This document shows, piece after piece, positions 52,698-62,160 of a stretch of 64,000 bases of DNA (its first letter is position 1; each line of letters begins with the position of its first letter). The stretch comes from UBA4733 sp036734945 (lineage in GTDB: Bacteria; Chloroflexota; UBA4733). Below the pieces are notes generated by a model. The model was given only the letters and a program-made list of their open reading frames with translations, did not search any database and was not told the origin of the DNA. The position numbers and the translations under genes were made by a program. The stretch lies in NCBI GenBank assembly GCA_036734945.1, contig DAIMXP010000001.1, forward strand, positions 62,001 to 126,000, written 5' to 3'.

Positions 52698-54122
52698 CTA
52701 CACGTCGAAGTACAGGTAGTACTCGTACGGCGTCGGGCGCAAGCGGAACTCGTCGATCTCGACGGCCGTTTTGTAGCTGATGTAGGTGTCGATGAGGTCG
52801 TCCGTGAAGACGCCGTTGGCGGTGAGGAAGCCGCGATCGGTGTCCAGGGCGTCCAGCGACTCCGTCAATGATCCGGGTACGGAGAGGACCTTGGCGGCTT
52901 CCTCCGGCGGCAGGTGATAGATGTTGGAGTCAATCGGCCCGAACTTGCCGCGCGGGTCGATCTTGTTCGTGATGCCATCCAGGCCGGCCAGCAGCATGGC
53001 GGCGAAGGCCAGGTACGGATTGGAGGCCGCATCGGGAGGCCGGAACTCGATGCGGATTGACTTGGGGCTCTTGGAGTAGGTGGGGATACGGACGGCGGCG
53101 GAGCGGTTGCGCTGGGAGAAGACCAGGTTGACCGGCGCTTCGTAGCCCGGTACCAGGCGCTTGTAGCTGTTCACCGCCGAGGCGCCAAACGCCAGCACCG
53201 CCGGGGCGTGCGTCAGCAGGCCGCCGATGTAGTAGAGCGCGGTTTCGGAGAGGCCGGCGTAGCCGCTGTCGCCGGCAAAGAGCGGCTGGCCGCCCTTCCA
53301 GATGCTCTGGTGCGTGTGCATGCCGGAGCCGTTATCGCCGAAGATCGGCTTGGGCATGAAGGTCGCCACCTTGCCGTGGCGACGGGCGACGTTCTTGACG
53401 ATGTATTTGTAGAGCATCATGTTGTCGGCCGTCTTCGTCAGGGTGTCGAAGCGGAAGTTGATCTCGTTCTGGCCGGCAGTGGCCACCTCGTGGTGGTGTC
53501 GCTCCAGGGAGAGGCCGGCCTCCATCATCAACATGGTCATCTCGGTGCGGATGTCCTGCTGGGTATCGTGCGGCGGAACCGGGAAGTAGCCCTCTTTGTT
53601 GCGAATCTTGTAGCCGAGATTCGGGCCTTCTTCACGCGCCGTGTTCCAGTTGCCCTCGACCGAGTCGACCTCGTAGTACTGGATGTTCTGGTCTGACTGG
53701 TACTTCACGTCGTCGAAGAGGAAGAACTCCGCCTCCGGGCCGAAATAGGCGGCGTCGCCGATGCCGCTCTGCTGCAGGTACTTCTCCGCCTTCTGGGCGA
53801 TGTAGCGGGGGTCGCGCGAGTAGGAGCGATAGGTTCCCGGCTCGACGACATTGCAGACGAGGTTCAGCGTGGGCTGGGCGGTGAACGGGTCCATGAGGGC
53901 GGTATTCGGGTCCGGGATCAGCAGCATGTCACTCTCGTGGATGGCCTGAAAGCCGCGCACGCTGGAGCCGTCGAAGCCGACTCCTTCTTTGAATATGTCC
54001 TCCTTCAGTTCGCCGATGGGCATGGTGAAATGTTGCCACGTCCCGGGCATGTCCACGAAGCGCATGTCGACCATTTTCGCGCCGTGTTTTGCACCGAGAC
54101 CGATAGCTTCCTTAGCGTCCAA
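52698..54122 (-). CDS. glnA: Type I glutamine synthetase
   Basis: 474 residues from TTG 54122 with GAAGGAGACAG upstream, the normal GSI length. Metal and substrate motifs: FDGSSVRGFQAIHESDMLL, AYFGPEAEFFLFD, NGSGMHTHQSIWKGG, YKRLVPGYEAPVNLVFSQRN and RIEFRPPDAASNPYLAFAAM. The adenylylation-site tyrosine is present in DSNIYHLPPEEA, so control by covalent modification is possible. It makes glutamine from glutamate, ammonia and ATP in the cytoplasm. The gene is monocistronic, between repeat copies B and C. Confidence 0.95.
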   Translation of the reverse strand: MDAKEAIGLGAKHGAKMVDMRFVDMPGTWQHFTMPIGELKEDIFKEGVGFDGSSVRGFQAIHESDMLLIPDPNTALMDPFTAQPTLNLVCNVVEPGTYRSYSRDPRYIAQKAEKYLQQSGIGDAAYFGPEAEFFLFDDVKYQSDQNIQYYEVDSVEGNWNTAREEGPNLGYKIRNKEGYFPVPPHDTQQDIRTEMTMLMMEAGLSLERHHHEVATAGQNEINFRFDTLTKTADNMMLYKYIVKNVARRHGKVATFMPKPIFGDNGSGMHTHQSIWKGGQPLFAGDSGYAGLSETALYYIGGLLTHAPAVLAFGASAVNSYKRLVPGYEAPVNLVFSQRNRSAAVRIPTYSKSPKSIRIEFRPPDAASNPYLAFAAMLLAGLDGITNKIDPRGKFGPIDSNIYHLPPEEAAKVLSVPGSLTESLDALDTDRGFLTANGVFTDDLIDTYISYKTAVEIDEFRLRPTPYEYYLYFDV

Positions 54123-54359
54123 ACGACTGTCTCCTTCTGTGTTGTACTGCCGCGCCGAAGCTGCGGGCGCGTGACGCAGATGGGCAGCAAAAAGCCCTCC
54201 CATGCACATCCGACAGTGACGTGCTGGCAGGGCTGCGCTACCCGCGACACGGCGCCGTGTCGCATTGCGCGGCAGTATACCAGCGGAAGGGGGAGGCAAG
54301 CAACCACGGTCGCCGTGCCCGGGTATTCTCCAAGGCTTTGCGTCGGATGCTTGGGCCCT

Positions 54360-54468
54360 CCCGGCGACTGAAGTCGCGGGCTAGACCAAGCGAAGCCGCC
54401 CTTCGGCGGCTCGTTCAGTCCGCGAAGGCGGACTTCGCCAAATCTAGCCCGCGACTTCAGTCGCCGGG
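54360..54468. repeat. Palindromic element family P1, copy C (109 bp)
   Basis: Same inverted ends as copy A: CCCGGCGACTGAAGTCGCGG then GCTAGA, and TCTAGC then CCGCGACTTCAGTCGCCGGG. The centre has GCCGCCCTTCGGCGGC and GTCCGCGAAGGCGGAC hairpins. It lies in the 708-bp non-coding stretch between glnA and 16S rRNA, which otherwise contains the rRNA promoter. Confidence 0.9.
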
Positions 54469-54633
54469 CGCGGCGGCGCCGCCATTAGCAAGCGGACCGC
54501 GCAAAATCTTGAGGGACACCCGCTGTGCCCCGTTCATACCGGCTGCTTGTTGACATCCGGTAGCGCGAGGCGCTAGGATTCCTGTCCGCTGCACCGCAGA
54601 ACGTGCCGCCGGCCGAAAGAGCGCGACTGGCGC

Positions 54634-54662
54634 TTGACGGGGGCGACGCGGGGTGGTACAGT
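54634..54662 (+). promoter_or_regulatory. Promoter of the 16S rRNA gene
   Basis: TTGACG at 54634-54639 and TACAGT at 54657-54662 are separated by exactly 17 bp, with a GC-rich spacer and a G/C-rich stretch after the -10, typical of a growth-controlled rRNA promoter. It lies ~170 bp before mature 16S, leaving room for the leader and processing stem. Confidence 0.6.
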
Positions 54663-54700
54663 AAATGTCCGTCCGAGAGGGCGGGAAAGCACCTTGACAA

Positions 54701-54718
54701 CTGAAGAGTGGAATGTTT
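54701..54718 (+). other. 5' strand of the pre-16S processing stem
   Basis: CTGAAGAGTGGAATGTTT pairs over all 18 bases (one G-U) with 56420-56437 downstream of 16S. Such a stem brings both ends of 16S together and is the usual RNase III site. That the stem encloses 16S alone fits a unit without 23S. Confidence 0.75.
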
Positions 54719-54830
54719 GAGCAGCCCTGTTGAGGGGCTGTGCGTGGCAAGGATGCGACCGAGTGTTGATCTCGGTGGCGCATCGCCACCGTCAATATTT
54801 ATTGGACAACGCGACCAGCTTCGGCTGGTT

Positions 54831-56334
<1,504 letters not shown>

Positions 56335-56419
56335 GGGAGTGCTGCCCGTCGCGCGGTTCTCTGCGCTACGACAGCCTTCTACGGTCGATAGGTCAGCACA
56401 ACCATCGACCTTGCCATCC

Positions 56420-56437
56420 AAACATTCCACTTTTCAG
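56420..56437 (+). other. 3' strand of the pre-16S processing stem
   Basis: AAACATTCCACTTTTCAG is the reverse complement of 54701-54718 apart from one G-U pair. It ends ~115 bp before 5S rRNA. A CACCTTGA(T/C)AA sequence occurs near both strands of the stem (54690 and 56455). Confidence 0.75.
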
Positions 56438-56531
56438 CGGTCAGGGTGTGCATGCACCTTGATAATGGCTCCTAGCCGCAAGGCGAATGGCCGAAGGAGA
56501 GGTACAGTGCGTCCGGGCAGCACCGGACAGC

Positions 56532-56564
56532 GGGCCAGAGCGATTTGCTGGCCCTGGCTTTTTT
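56532..56564 (+). terminator. Possible terminator between 16S and 5S
   Basis: GGGCCAG and CTGGCCC form a 7-bp GC-rich stem with a 9-base loop, followed after TGGC by six T residues. This would end 16S transcription, but the T run and part of the stem lie inside the 5S gene, so the hairpin may instead be a 5S processing structure. Confidence 0.35.
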
Positions 56565-56668
56565 AGCGGCGTGGTCCCACCCGTTCCCATCCCGAACACG
56601 GTCGTGAAACGCGTCAGCGCCGATGATACTGCGAGGGTCACCTCGTGGGACACTAGGTCATTGCCAGA
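56553..56668 (+). rRNA. rrf: 5S ribosomal RNA
   Basis: Clear 5S core: CCCACCCGTTCCCATCCCGA then ACACGG, followed by TGAAACGCGTCAGCGCCGAT and GATACTGCGAGGGTCACCTC. Helix I is CTGGC with GCCAG. The length of ~116 bases is normal. The TTTTTT at the start of the molecule is unusual. It begins ~220 bp after 16S with no 23S in between. Confidence 0.9.
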
Positions 56669-56743
56669 GCCTACCCGCCGCATCGTCCCTATGAGACGAG
56701 GCGTTCGCTTGACCGCACCGGCGGATGCCGGTAGACTGCACAG

Positions 56744-57038
56744 GTCAGCAAGTTGGGCAATCGCGCTTCGGCGAGGAAAGTCCGCACTCCATAGAGCAGG
56801 GTAGTGGGTAACACCCATCCGCCGCGAGGCGAGGACGAGTGGCACAGAGACCAATCTGATGCTGGCGCAAGTCAGGGTCAGGGTGAAAAGCGCTAAACTC
56901 TACCCGGAGCAAGCCCAAGTGGAACGACCAAGACGCCAGCTCGGCGGGTTCCAGGTAGGGCGCGCAGAGGACGGTGGTAACATTGCTCCCAAGAGAGATG
57001 ATTGCCCTCGACAGAATGCGGCTTATAGATTTGCTGAC
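56744..57038 (+). ncRNA. rnpB: RNase P RNA
   Basis: The catalytic core is recognisable: GCGAGGAAAGTCCGCACTCC then ATAGAGCAGGG at the start, GGGTGAAAAGCG in the middle, and ACAGAATGCGGCTTAT near the end; the P4 helix strands (GAGGAAAGTCC and CAGAATGCGG) are both present. GTCAGCAA at 56744 pairs with TTGCTGAC at 57031, giving helix P1 and the ends. At ~295 bases it is short compared with the usual 350-400. It cleaves the 5' leader of tRNA precursors, and is followed six bases later by a tRNA gene. Confidence 0.92.
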
Positions 57039-57044
57039 ACACGA

Positions 57045-57119
57045 CGCGGGATGGAGCAGCGGCAGCTCGTCGGGCTCATAACCCGAAGGTCGGCGGTTCG
57101 AATCCGTCTCCCGCTACCA
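57045..57119 (+). tRNA. Initiator tRNA-fMet (CAT)
   Basis: A complete cloverleaf with encoded CCA. Anticodon loop CTCATAA with anticodon CAT. The anticodon stem has three consecutive G-C pairs and position 1 does not pair with 72 (C against T), both marks of the initiator tRNA. It lies right after rnpB, probably in the same transcript. Confidence 0.95.
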
Positions 57120-57125
57120 GGAACT

Positions 57126-57153
57126 GGGCGAGGGCTTCGGCTCTCGCCCTTTT
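57126..57153 (+). terminator. Rho-independent terminator after tRNA-fMet
   Basis: GGGCGAG and CTCGCCC form a stem around a GGCTTCGGCT loop, followed directly by TTTT. It lies seven bases after the fMet CCA and would end the rnpB-tRNA transcript before tRNA-Val, or only partly so. Confidence 0.6.
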
Positions 57154-57157
57154 GCAT

Positions 57158-57231
57158 GGGCGATTAGCTCAGCCGGTTAGAGCGCTTCTCTTACAAGGAA
57201 GAGGTCACAGGTTCGATCCCTGTATCGCCCA
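57158..57231 (+). tRNA. tRNA-Val (TAC)
   Basis: Acceptor GGGCGAT pairs with ATCGCCC. The anticodon loop CTTACAA gives TAC. T arm GGTTCGATCCC is normal. CCA is not encoded (ACCG follows). Confidence 0.95.
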
Positions 57232-57304
57232 CCGCCTGCCTCTCCCCGCTGGGCAGCCTCCTGTGCGGTACAATCGGCAGGCGTCGTGAGCGCGCCTGCA
57301 TCCT

Positions 57305-57389
57305 GGGTCGGTGGCCGAGCGGCTAATGGCAACAGTCTGTAAAACTGTCGAGCGGAAGCTCTACGGAGGTTCGAATCCTCCCCGGCCCA
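57305..57389 (+). tRNA. tRNA-Tyr (GTA)
   Basis: An 85-base class II tRNA with a long variable arm (CGAGCGGAAGCTC). Acceptor GGGTCGG pairs with CCGGCCC (one G-T). Anticodon loop CTGTAAA gives GTA, and the T arm is GGTTCGAATCC. Confidence 0.95.
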
Positions 57390-57394
57390 CACAG

Positions 57395-57423
57395 TTGACC
57401 GCGCGCAGTCTGAACGTTATCCT
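57395..57423 (+). promoter_or_regulatory. Promoter of tRNA-Asp
   Basis: TTGACC at 57395-57400 and TATCCT at 57418-57423 with a 17-bp spacer, ending ~42 bp before the tRNA. Spacing and distance fit a sigma-70 promoter. Confidence 0.5.
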
Positions 57424-57464
57424 ATAGCAGTCCGACCTCTCCACAATCGAAGAATCCCCCACTC

Positions 57465-57538
57465 GGAGCCGTGGTGTAGTGGCCCAACATGCGACACTGT
57501 CAATGTCGAGATCGCGAGTTCGAATCTCGTCGGTTCCG
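57465..57538 (+). tRNA. tRNA-Asp (GTC)
   Basis: Acceptor GGAGCCG pairs with CGGTTCC. Anticodon loop CTGTCAA gives GTC. T arm AGTTCGAATCT. CCA is not encoded; the discriminator base is G. Confidence 0.95.
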
Positions 57539-57540
57539 CC

Positions 57541-57801
57541 CGTGGCTACTCGCTCCGTTGCAAACAGCGGAGCGTAGTCTGCTTTGACCCGTCCCTCGGT
57601 GATGCGGCCGACGGTCGGGTCTAGATAGGCCGCGTCGAACAGGTTACCAGCGATAGTTCGCCGTTCCCCTGCATCTGCCGTCTGCCAAAGTGCCCCATGC
57701 GCTTCAGGTCGGTCGCTTTCGGGATGATCAGCTTGCCGGATTCCTCAGTGATCTTATCGCGGACCCGTAACTGGACAGCATCCATTGAGCGTCCCGCTTT
57801 C
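57541..57801 (-). pseudogene. Possible broken gene next to tRNA-Asp
   Basis: The minus strand from about 57785 reads MDAVQLRVRDKITEESGKLI, then IPKATDLKRMGHFGRRQMQG, to a stop at 57621. One base shift near 57650 gives a longer reading, AGNLFDAAYLDPTVGRITEG then RVKADYAPLFATE, that continues to the tRNA. A frameshifted gene, perhaps an integrated fragment, is possible; I do not recognise the family. Otherwise 57540-57912 holds nothing clear. Confidence 0.25.
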
Positions 57802-57912
57802 CATATCGTCATCATCCCCCAATCCCGGGGATACTGTCGGGTATATTAACCCACCGTATCTATACTGATGCCTCATACTGGCGGCTGCTTCATAGAAGGG
57901 GACAGAAACGAC

Positions 57913-58119
57913 ATGGAAAAAATCAAGGTATCAGTGAATCTGACCGCAGACGATGTGAACACACTGCGCGCGCTCGCCGAGAAGCGCGGGACGACGGTGA
58001 CGGAGACGCTCCGCCGCGCGATTGGCATGGAGAAGTTCGTTGAGGAGGTGACAGCAAACGGCGGCGCACTCTTGGTCGAGGAAAAGGACAAGACGCTTCG
58101 CCACGTCATCATTCGCTAG
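57913..58119 (+). CDS. Small ribbon-helix-helix-like protein
   Basis: 68 residues from ATG 57913. KIKVSVNLTADDVNTLRALA then EKRGTTVTETLRRAIGM is a strand followed by two helices, as in CopG/Arc-type DNA-binding proteins, often antitoxins or small regulators. The rest (VEEVTANGGALLVEEKDKTL) is a beta hairpin-like tail seen in many such proteins. No toxin gene is recognised; the next gene starts five bases after the stop and encodes a membrane protein. Confidence 0.7.
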   Translation: MEKIKVSVNLTADDVNTLRALAEKRGTTVTETLRRAIGMEKFVEEVTANGGALLVEEKDKTLRHVIIR

Positions 58120-58123
58120 GTCG

Positions 58124-58489
58124 ATGAGCACCGAGGCGCTTCACCGGTTGGAGCCACGACCGAGCGAAGCAGACTTCACAGAGGAACCTGTACCTCCCGC
58201 AGCATCGGAGAAACCGCTGCAAATCGGCAGCGTGTTCGATCCGGCACGGGCGCGGGAAAGCATGCGCGGCTGGATCGCCATTGGATTGCTCGCGCTATTC
58301 GCGTTAGAGATTGGCGTAGCGCTGCTACTTTTGGGCCTGCGATTGGTCACTGTGGACGATCTAGCGAAGATTGCTGCTGTGCTACTTTCGCCGGTCGTCA
58401 CGCTCTTGGGCGCGGTTACCGGCTTCTATTTCGGTGCGTCAGCCGGTGAGGGATGGCATGCGCAGGCAGTGACGTGCGCAACGTCGTGA
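58124..58489 (+). CDS. Small membrane protein of unknown function
   Basis: 121 residues. After a ~45-residue acidic, Pro-rich cytoplasmic part, two membrane segments follow: GWIAIGLLALFALEIGVALL and IAAVLLSPVVTLLGAVTGFY. This two-span pattern with GAVTGFYFGAS is common in short proteins of unknown role that pair with a small RHH-type partner. The start ATG 58124 lies four bases after the RHH gene stop. The 240 bp after it hold nothing recognisable. Confidence 0.6.
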   Translation: MSTEALHRLEPRPSEADFTEEPVPPAASEKPLQIGSVFDPARARESMRGWIAIGLLALFALEIGVALLLLGLRLVTVDDLAKIAAVLLSPVVTLLGAVTGFYFGASAGEGWHAQAVTCATS

Positions 58490-58729
58490 GCGACCAGCTT
58501 GGGTGCATCCTCGCTTATGCTCAATCTGCTGCGCAAACCTTCGCCGGAGCCGATTGATCCGGCACCCGTGACGCGGCGGAACGCCCTCTGCCAAAACGAG
58601 TGCATCCAGAAACGGCCTGTGGCCGCCTGGAGCGACCTATAATGAACTGGGAGTCAAGCTGACCCGCAATCGCGCGGTACGCGGCACTCATTCACCGATA
58701 CCTCCCCGAGCCGAATAGGAGAGTGGGCC

Positions 58730-59311
58730 ATGGCCCCCGCGTCCGCTGTCGCCGCGAGGCGCTTTAGCGTCAACGATCTCGAAAGCTTTCCCGATGACGG
58801 CAAACGGCGAGAACTGGTCGATGGACAGGTCGTGGAGTGGGACATGGCCAACTATGAGCACGGCAGCCTGGTGGCGCTACTCACGGTGCTGCTCGGTATC
58901 TTTGTCAGGGAACGACGGCTAGGCCAGTTGGTGGACGCCGATGCTCTGGTGAAGGTGCAGCAGAGCGACTTTGATGCGCGTGGGGCCGACATCGCTTTCT
59001 ACCGCCGCGAGCGCATCCCCACGGATAGGCGGGCAAGCGCAACTGCAGAAGCGCCTGACCTCGTGATCGAAGTGCTGTCGCCGACTGATCGGGCGGCGAT
59101 GGTGGAAGCCAAGGTGGGCGACTGGCTGCGGGCAGGCGTCCCGTTGCTGTGGTATGTCAATCCGCAAACGGGCGTGACCACGGTCTACCAGCGCGACAGC
59201 ATCCGCCGAGTCGCGGCGGACCAGACCCTGGACGGCGGCGACGTGCTGCCCGGCTTTGCGCTTCGGATGGCCGACGTGCTGCGCGAGTTGGCAGACCCGG
59301 CAGCCGAATAG
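58730..59311 (+). CDS. Uma2 (DUF820) family putative nuclease, copy 6
   Basis: 193 residues: RRFSVNDLESFPDDGKRREL then VDGQVVEWDMAN, ARGADIAFYRRERIPTDRRA, PDLVIEVLSPTDRAAMVEAK, and LLWYVNPQTGVTTVYQRD, ending LDGGDVLPGFALRM. It is closest to copies 4 and 5, 30 kb away. ATG 58730 follows GAGAGTGGGCC. Confidence 0.85.
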   Translation: MAPASAVAARRFSVNDLESFPDDGKRRELVDGQVVEWDMANYEHGSLVALLTVLLGIFVRERRLGQLVDADALVKVQQSDFDARGADIAFYRRERIPTDRRASATAEAPDLVIEVLSPTDRAAMVEAKVGDWLRAGVPLLWYVNPQTGVTTVYQRDSIRRVAADQTLDGGDVLPGFALRMADVLRELADPAAE

Positions 59312-59455
59312 CGGCAACGGTGGTCCAGTTCGGCGGTGACGTCGTTGCCGTCGCTCCGAATGTGCCTGGGGGTTGACAGGTTTTGTCGGCGGTGCCATTC
59401 TCTCATGCCAGGCTGCGGCGGGGAGCCAGCCTGCGTACGAGCGGAGATTGAGCGA

Positions 59456-60226
59456 GTGATCGAAGGCATGCTGGCCGAAACAATCGGCATCGTGGGGCAC
59501 GGTGGTGACGTTATCCAGGCATACTACGCCCGGCCGGTCTCGGCTTCACCGCTTCCCGGTGTCGTCGTCATCCACCACATGCCCGGTTGGGACGAGTGGA
59601 GCAAGGAAGTCAGCCGCAAGCTTGCCTATCATGGCTACGCGGCGATCTGCCCACACATCTTCTCGCGGCATGGTCCCGGCCGCTGGGACGACGTTGCCGC
59701 CGCTGCCCGAGCACATGGTGGCGCGCCGGATGCGCAAGTCATTGGGGATGTTGCCGGCGCGGCGGCGTTCCTGCGCGCTCAGCCTGATGCAAACGGACGG
59801 GTTGGCGTGATCGGCTTCTGCTCAGGCGGACGCCAGGCCTATATGGTGGCCTGCAAGATTCCTTCGCTGAACGCCGCCGTCGATTGCTGGGGCGGCCGCG
59901 TGGTGGCGCGGCCGGAGGAACGCAGTGCGCAGCAGCCGGAGGCCGTGATCGACATGACGAAGGATATGGCCTGCCCGCTGCTCGGCATCTTCGGCAACGA
60001 GGATCGAAACCCTGACCGCGACCAGGTCAATCACACCGAGGAAGAACTGCGTCGCCTCGGGAAAGTCTATGAGTTCCATCGCTATGATGGCGCCGGCCAC
60101 AGTTTCTTCGCCGTCGACCGCCCGGCCTACCGACCCGAACAGGCAGTGGACGCCTGGCAGAAGGTCTTTGCCTTTTATACACGGTATCTCGGTACGCCCA
60201 CCGCTCAGACACCCGCGCGAACATAA
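59456..60226 (+). CDS. Dienelactone hydrolase family protein
   Basis: 256 residues from GTG 59456, which has GGAG nine bases upstream; ATG 59468 is an alternative. The alpha/beta-hydrolase core is present: PGVVVIHHMPGWDEWSKEVS, VGVIGFCSGGRQAYMVACKI with the nucleophile Cys of the G-x-C-x-G-G motif, FGNEDRNPDRDQVNHTEEEL with Asp, and YDGAGHSFFAVDRPAYRPEQ with His. Such enzymes open cyclic esters or act as general carboxylesterases. It is followed 14 bp later by a small unknown gene. Confidence 0.85.
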   Translation: MIEGMLAETIGIVGHGGDVIQAYYARPVSASPLPGVVVIHHMPGWDEWSKEVSRKLAYHGYAAICPHIFSRHGPGRWDDVAAAARAHGGAPDAQVIGDVAGAAAFLRAQPDANGRVGVIGFCSGGRQAYMVACKIPSLNAAVDCWGGRVVARPEERSAQQPEAVIDMTKDMACPLLGIFGNEDRNPDRDQVNHTEEELRRLGKVYEFHRYDGAGHSFFAVDRPAYRPEQAVDAWQKVFAFYTRYLGTPTAQTPART

Positions 60227-60240
60227 GAGGGACTGGCAGC

Positions 60241-60525
60241 ATGTGTAGCTGGATCACCTATAAAGCGGACATTGCGGCCCACGGCAAGGGCGTGCCGGAG
60301 TGGCTGGCCCTCACGCGGGCCACTGTCTATTACGACCACCCGGTCAGCGCGCCGCTGGACCACGCCTTGATCATCGACTTCGCCAACGAGGCTGCCGGTC
60401 CCGGCGCGCGACTGTCGGTGGAACTGAGCGCCGAGTCCGCCTATGCGCTCATTCGGGCGGTGGAGGCCGCCTTGGAGGCCGGACAAGCGCAGCACGATCT
60501 GCCATTGCCCGAGCCGCAGCGATAA
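60241..60525 (+). CDS. DUF6295-like small protein
   Basis: 94 residues beginning MCSWITYKADIAAHGKGVPE, with RATVYYDHPVSAPLDHALII, DFANEAAGPGARLSVELSAE and SAYALIRAVEAALE. This pattern (MC-x-x-I...GKG...YDHP...ALIIDF...GPGAR) matches a short family I know as DUF6295; the role is unknown. It is likely co-transcribed with the hydrolase. Confidence 0.65.
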   Translation: MCSWITYKADIAAHGKGVPEWLALTRATVYYDHPVSAPLDHALIIDFANEAAGPGARLSVELSAESAYALIRAVEAALEAGQAQHDLPLPEPQR

Positions 60526-60822
60526 GGCGGCACGCCTTTCCCTCCCAAAGGGGCGTTCGCCCAACATCACAGCAGACCCAATGGCGGCGCGCCGCCGCCC
60601 GCGCGGATGAAAATGCTAGCATCGGGGCGGACACGGCGCCCCACCGTCGCCACGAGTGTGGCGTCTTGAACCCGGACAGCAGACTGACGGGGGCGTTGGC
60701 AGGAGCCCGCGACTGTGGCCACTCGCGAGGGCGGACCACGTAGACCAGTTTCTTGTTGGCTTCCAGCGCCTGCGCCGTGCGCCACCGGACCGCAGATGAG
60801 CAGCTGGCGAAAGGAGCGAGCA
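60526..60822 (+). ncRNA. IS110 left-end non-coding region, candidate bridge RNA
   Basis: The ~300 bp before the transposase have no convincing gene. IS110-family elements carry a long non-coding left end that in studied members is transcribed as a bridge RNA guiding target and donor choice. The stretch 60615-60800 has local pairing (GGCGCCCCACC, CGCGAGGGCGG) but I could not assign the two loops. The exact left end of the element is not visible because IS110 lacks inverted ends. Confidence 0.3.
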
Positions 60823-62139
60823 ATGGAGGTGCAGTATCGGGTCTGTTGTGGGTTGGATGTCCATCGGGATACGGTGGTCGCCTGCCTGCTGCGGACGGAT
60901 GGTCCCGTCGCTGGGCGCACGCAGACCCAGACGTTTGCCACGACGACCAGCGGGGTCGTGGCGCTGGGGGAGTGGCTGACGGCGGCGGAGTGTGGCGACG
61001 TGGCCATGGAGGCGACCGGCGTGTTCTGGAAGCTGGTGTTCAACGTCCTGGAGAACGTGACGCGCATCGTCGTCGCCAACGCTGCCCAGATCAAAGGGAT
61101 GCCGGGCCGCAAGACCGATGTGCAGGATGCGCAGTGGATCGCAGAGCTGTTCCAGCACGGGCTGATCCGCCCCAGCTTCATCCCGGAGCGCTTCCAGCGG
61201 GAGTTGCCGGGTACCCGCTAGCGGGTGCTCACCCGCACCCGCCGGGTGCCCCCAGGGCGCCTGACCGACGAACGCAGCGCCGTGGTGAATCGGCTGCACA
61301 AACACCCGCACGCGGGTACCCGACAAGACGCCAACCTCAAGCTCTCCAGTGTGGCGACGGACGTCTTGGGGGTGTCGGGCCGCGCCATGCTGGAGGCGAT
61401 CGTGGCCGGCGCGACCGACCCCGAGGCGCTGGCGGCTTTGGCGAAGGGGCGCTTGCGCAAGAAGGAGGAGGCGTTCCAACGGGCCTTGACGGGCAAGGTG
61501 ACGACCCATCATCAGACGCTGCTGCGCCTGCATCTGGCCCACATTGACTTCCTCACTGGCCAGATCGCCCAGTTGAGTGCGCAGATCAGCGAGGCATTGC
61601 GCCCCTTCGACGCCGACCTCGCCCACCTGGACACCATCCCAGGGGTCGGACGCACCACCGCCGAGATCCTGCTCGCCGAACTGGGCACGAACATGGACCA
61701 GTTCCCGACCGTGGCCCACGCCGCCTCCTGGGCGGGCATGTGCCCCGGCAACCACCAGAGCGCCGGCAAACGGCAAGGCGGCCGCTCCCGCAAGGGCAGC
61801 GTCTGGCTGCGTCGCGCCCTTGTGGAAGCGGCCTCGGCGGCGATCCGCTCCAAGGGCAGCGACCTCGCCGCCCAGTACCGCCGGATCGCGACCCGCCACG
61901 GCCATCAGACCGCCATCTTCGCCGTCGGCCACACCATCGTGCGCCTCACCTACCACTTGCTCAAGACCCACGAGGACTACCAGGCACAGGACCGCACCGC
62001 CTTGGACGAACGCCGCCGCGCCAAACTCGAACGCCGCGCCCTCGCCCAGCTCGCCAACCTCGGCTACGACGTGACCCTGACGCCCAAGCAGGAGACGCCA
62101 CCGCCACCCGACGACGACGCCAACCAATCAGCCGCCTAA
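60823..62139 (+). mobile_element. IS110-family transposase with in-frame stop
   Basis: From ATG 60823: VCCGLDVHRDTVVACLL (first DEDD acid), ANAAQIKGMPGRKTDVQDAQ then WIAELFQHGLI, and TAG at 61219-61221. The same frame continues: ANLKLSSVATDVLGVSGRAM, DTIPGVGRTTAEILLAELGT and WAGMCPGNHQSAGKRQ, the C-terminal IS116/IS110/IS902 domain with the catalytic serine region, to 62139. Around the stop (61200-61325) the sequence is odd, with GGGTACCC and ACCCGC repeats and ~20 extra residues compared with the family pattern as I know it. The transposase is therefore probably inactive. It uses a DEDD RuvC-like plus serine mechanism. Confidence 0.8.
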
Positions 62140-62160
62140 CCCGCATTTTCGGACCAGTTC

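Noticed and set aside
57465..57860. Prophage or integrative element attached at tRNA-Asp
   Set aside because: No integrase, no repeat of the tRNA 3' end further on, and only one weak broken frame next to it.
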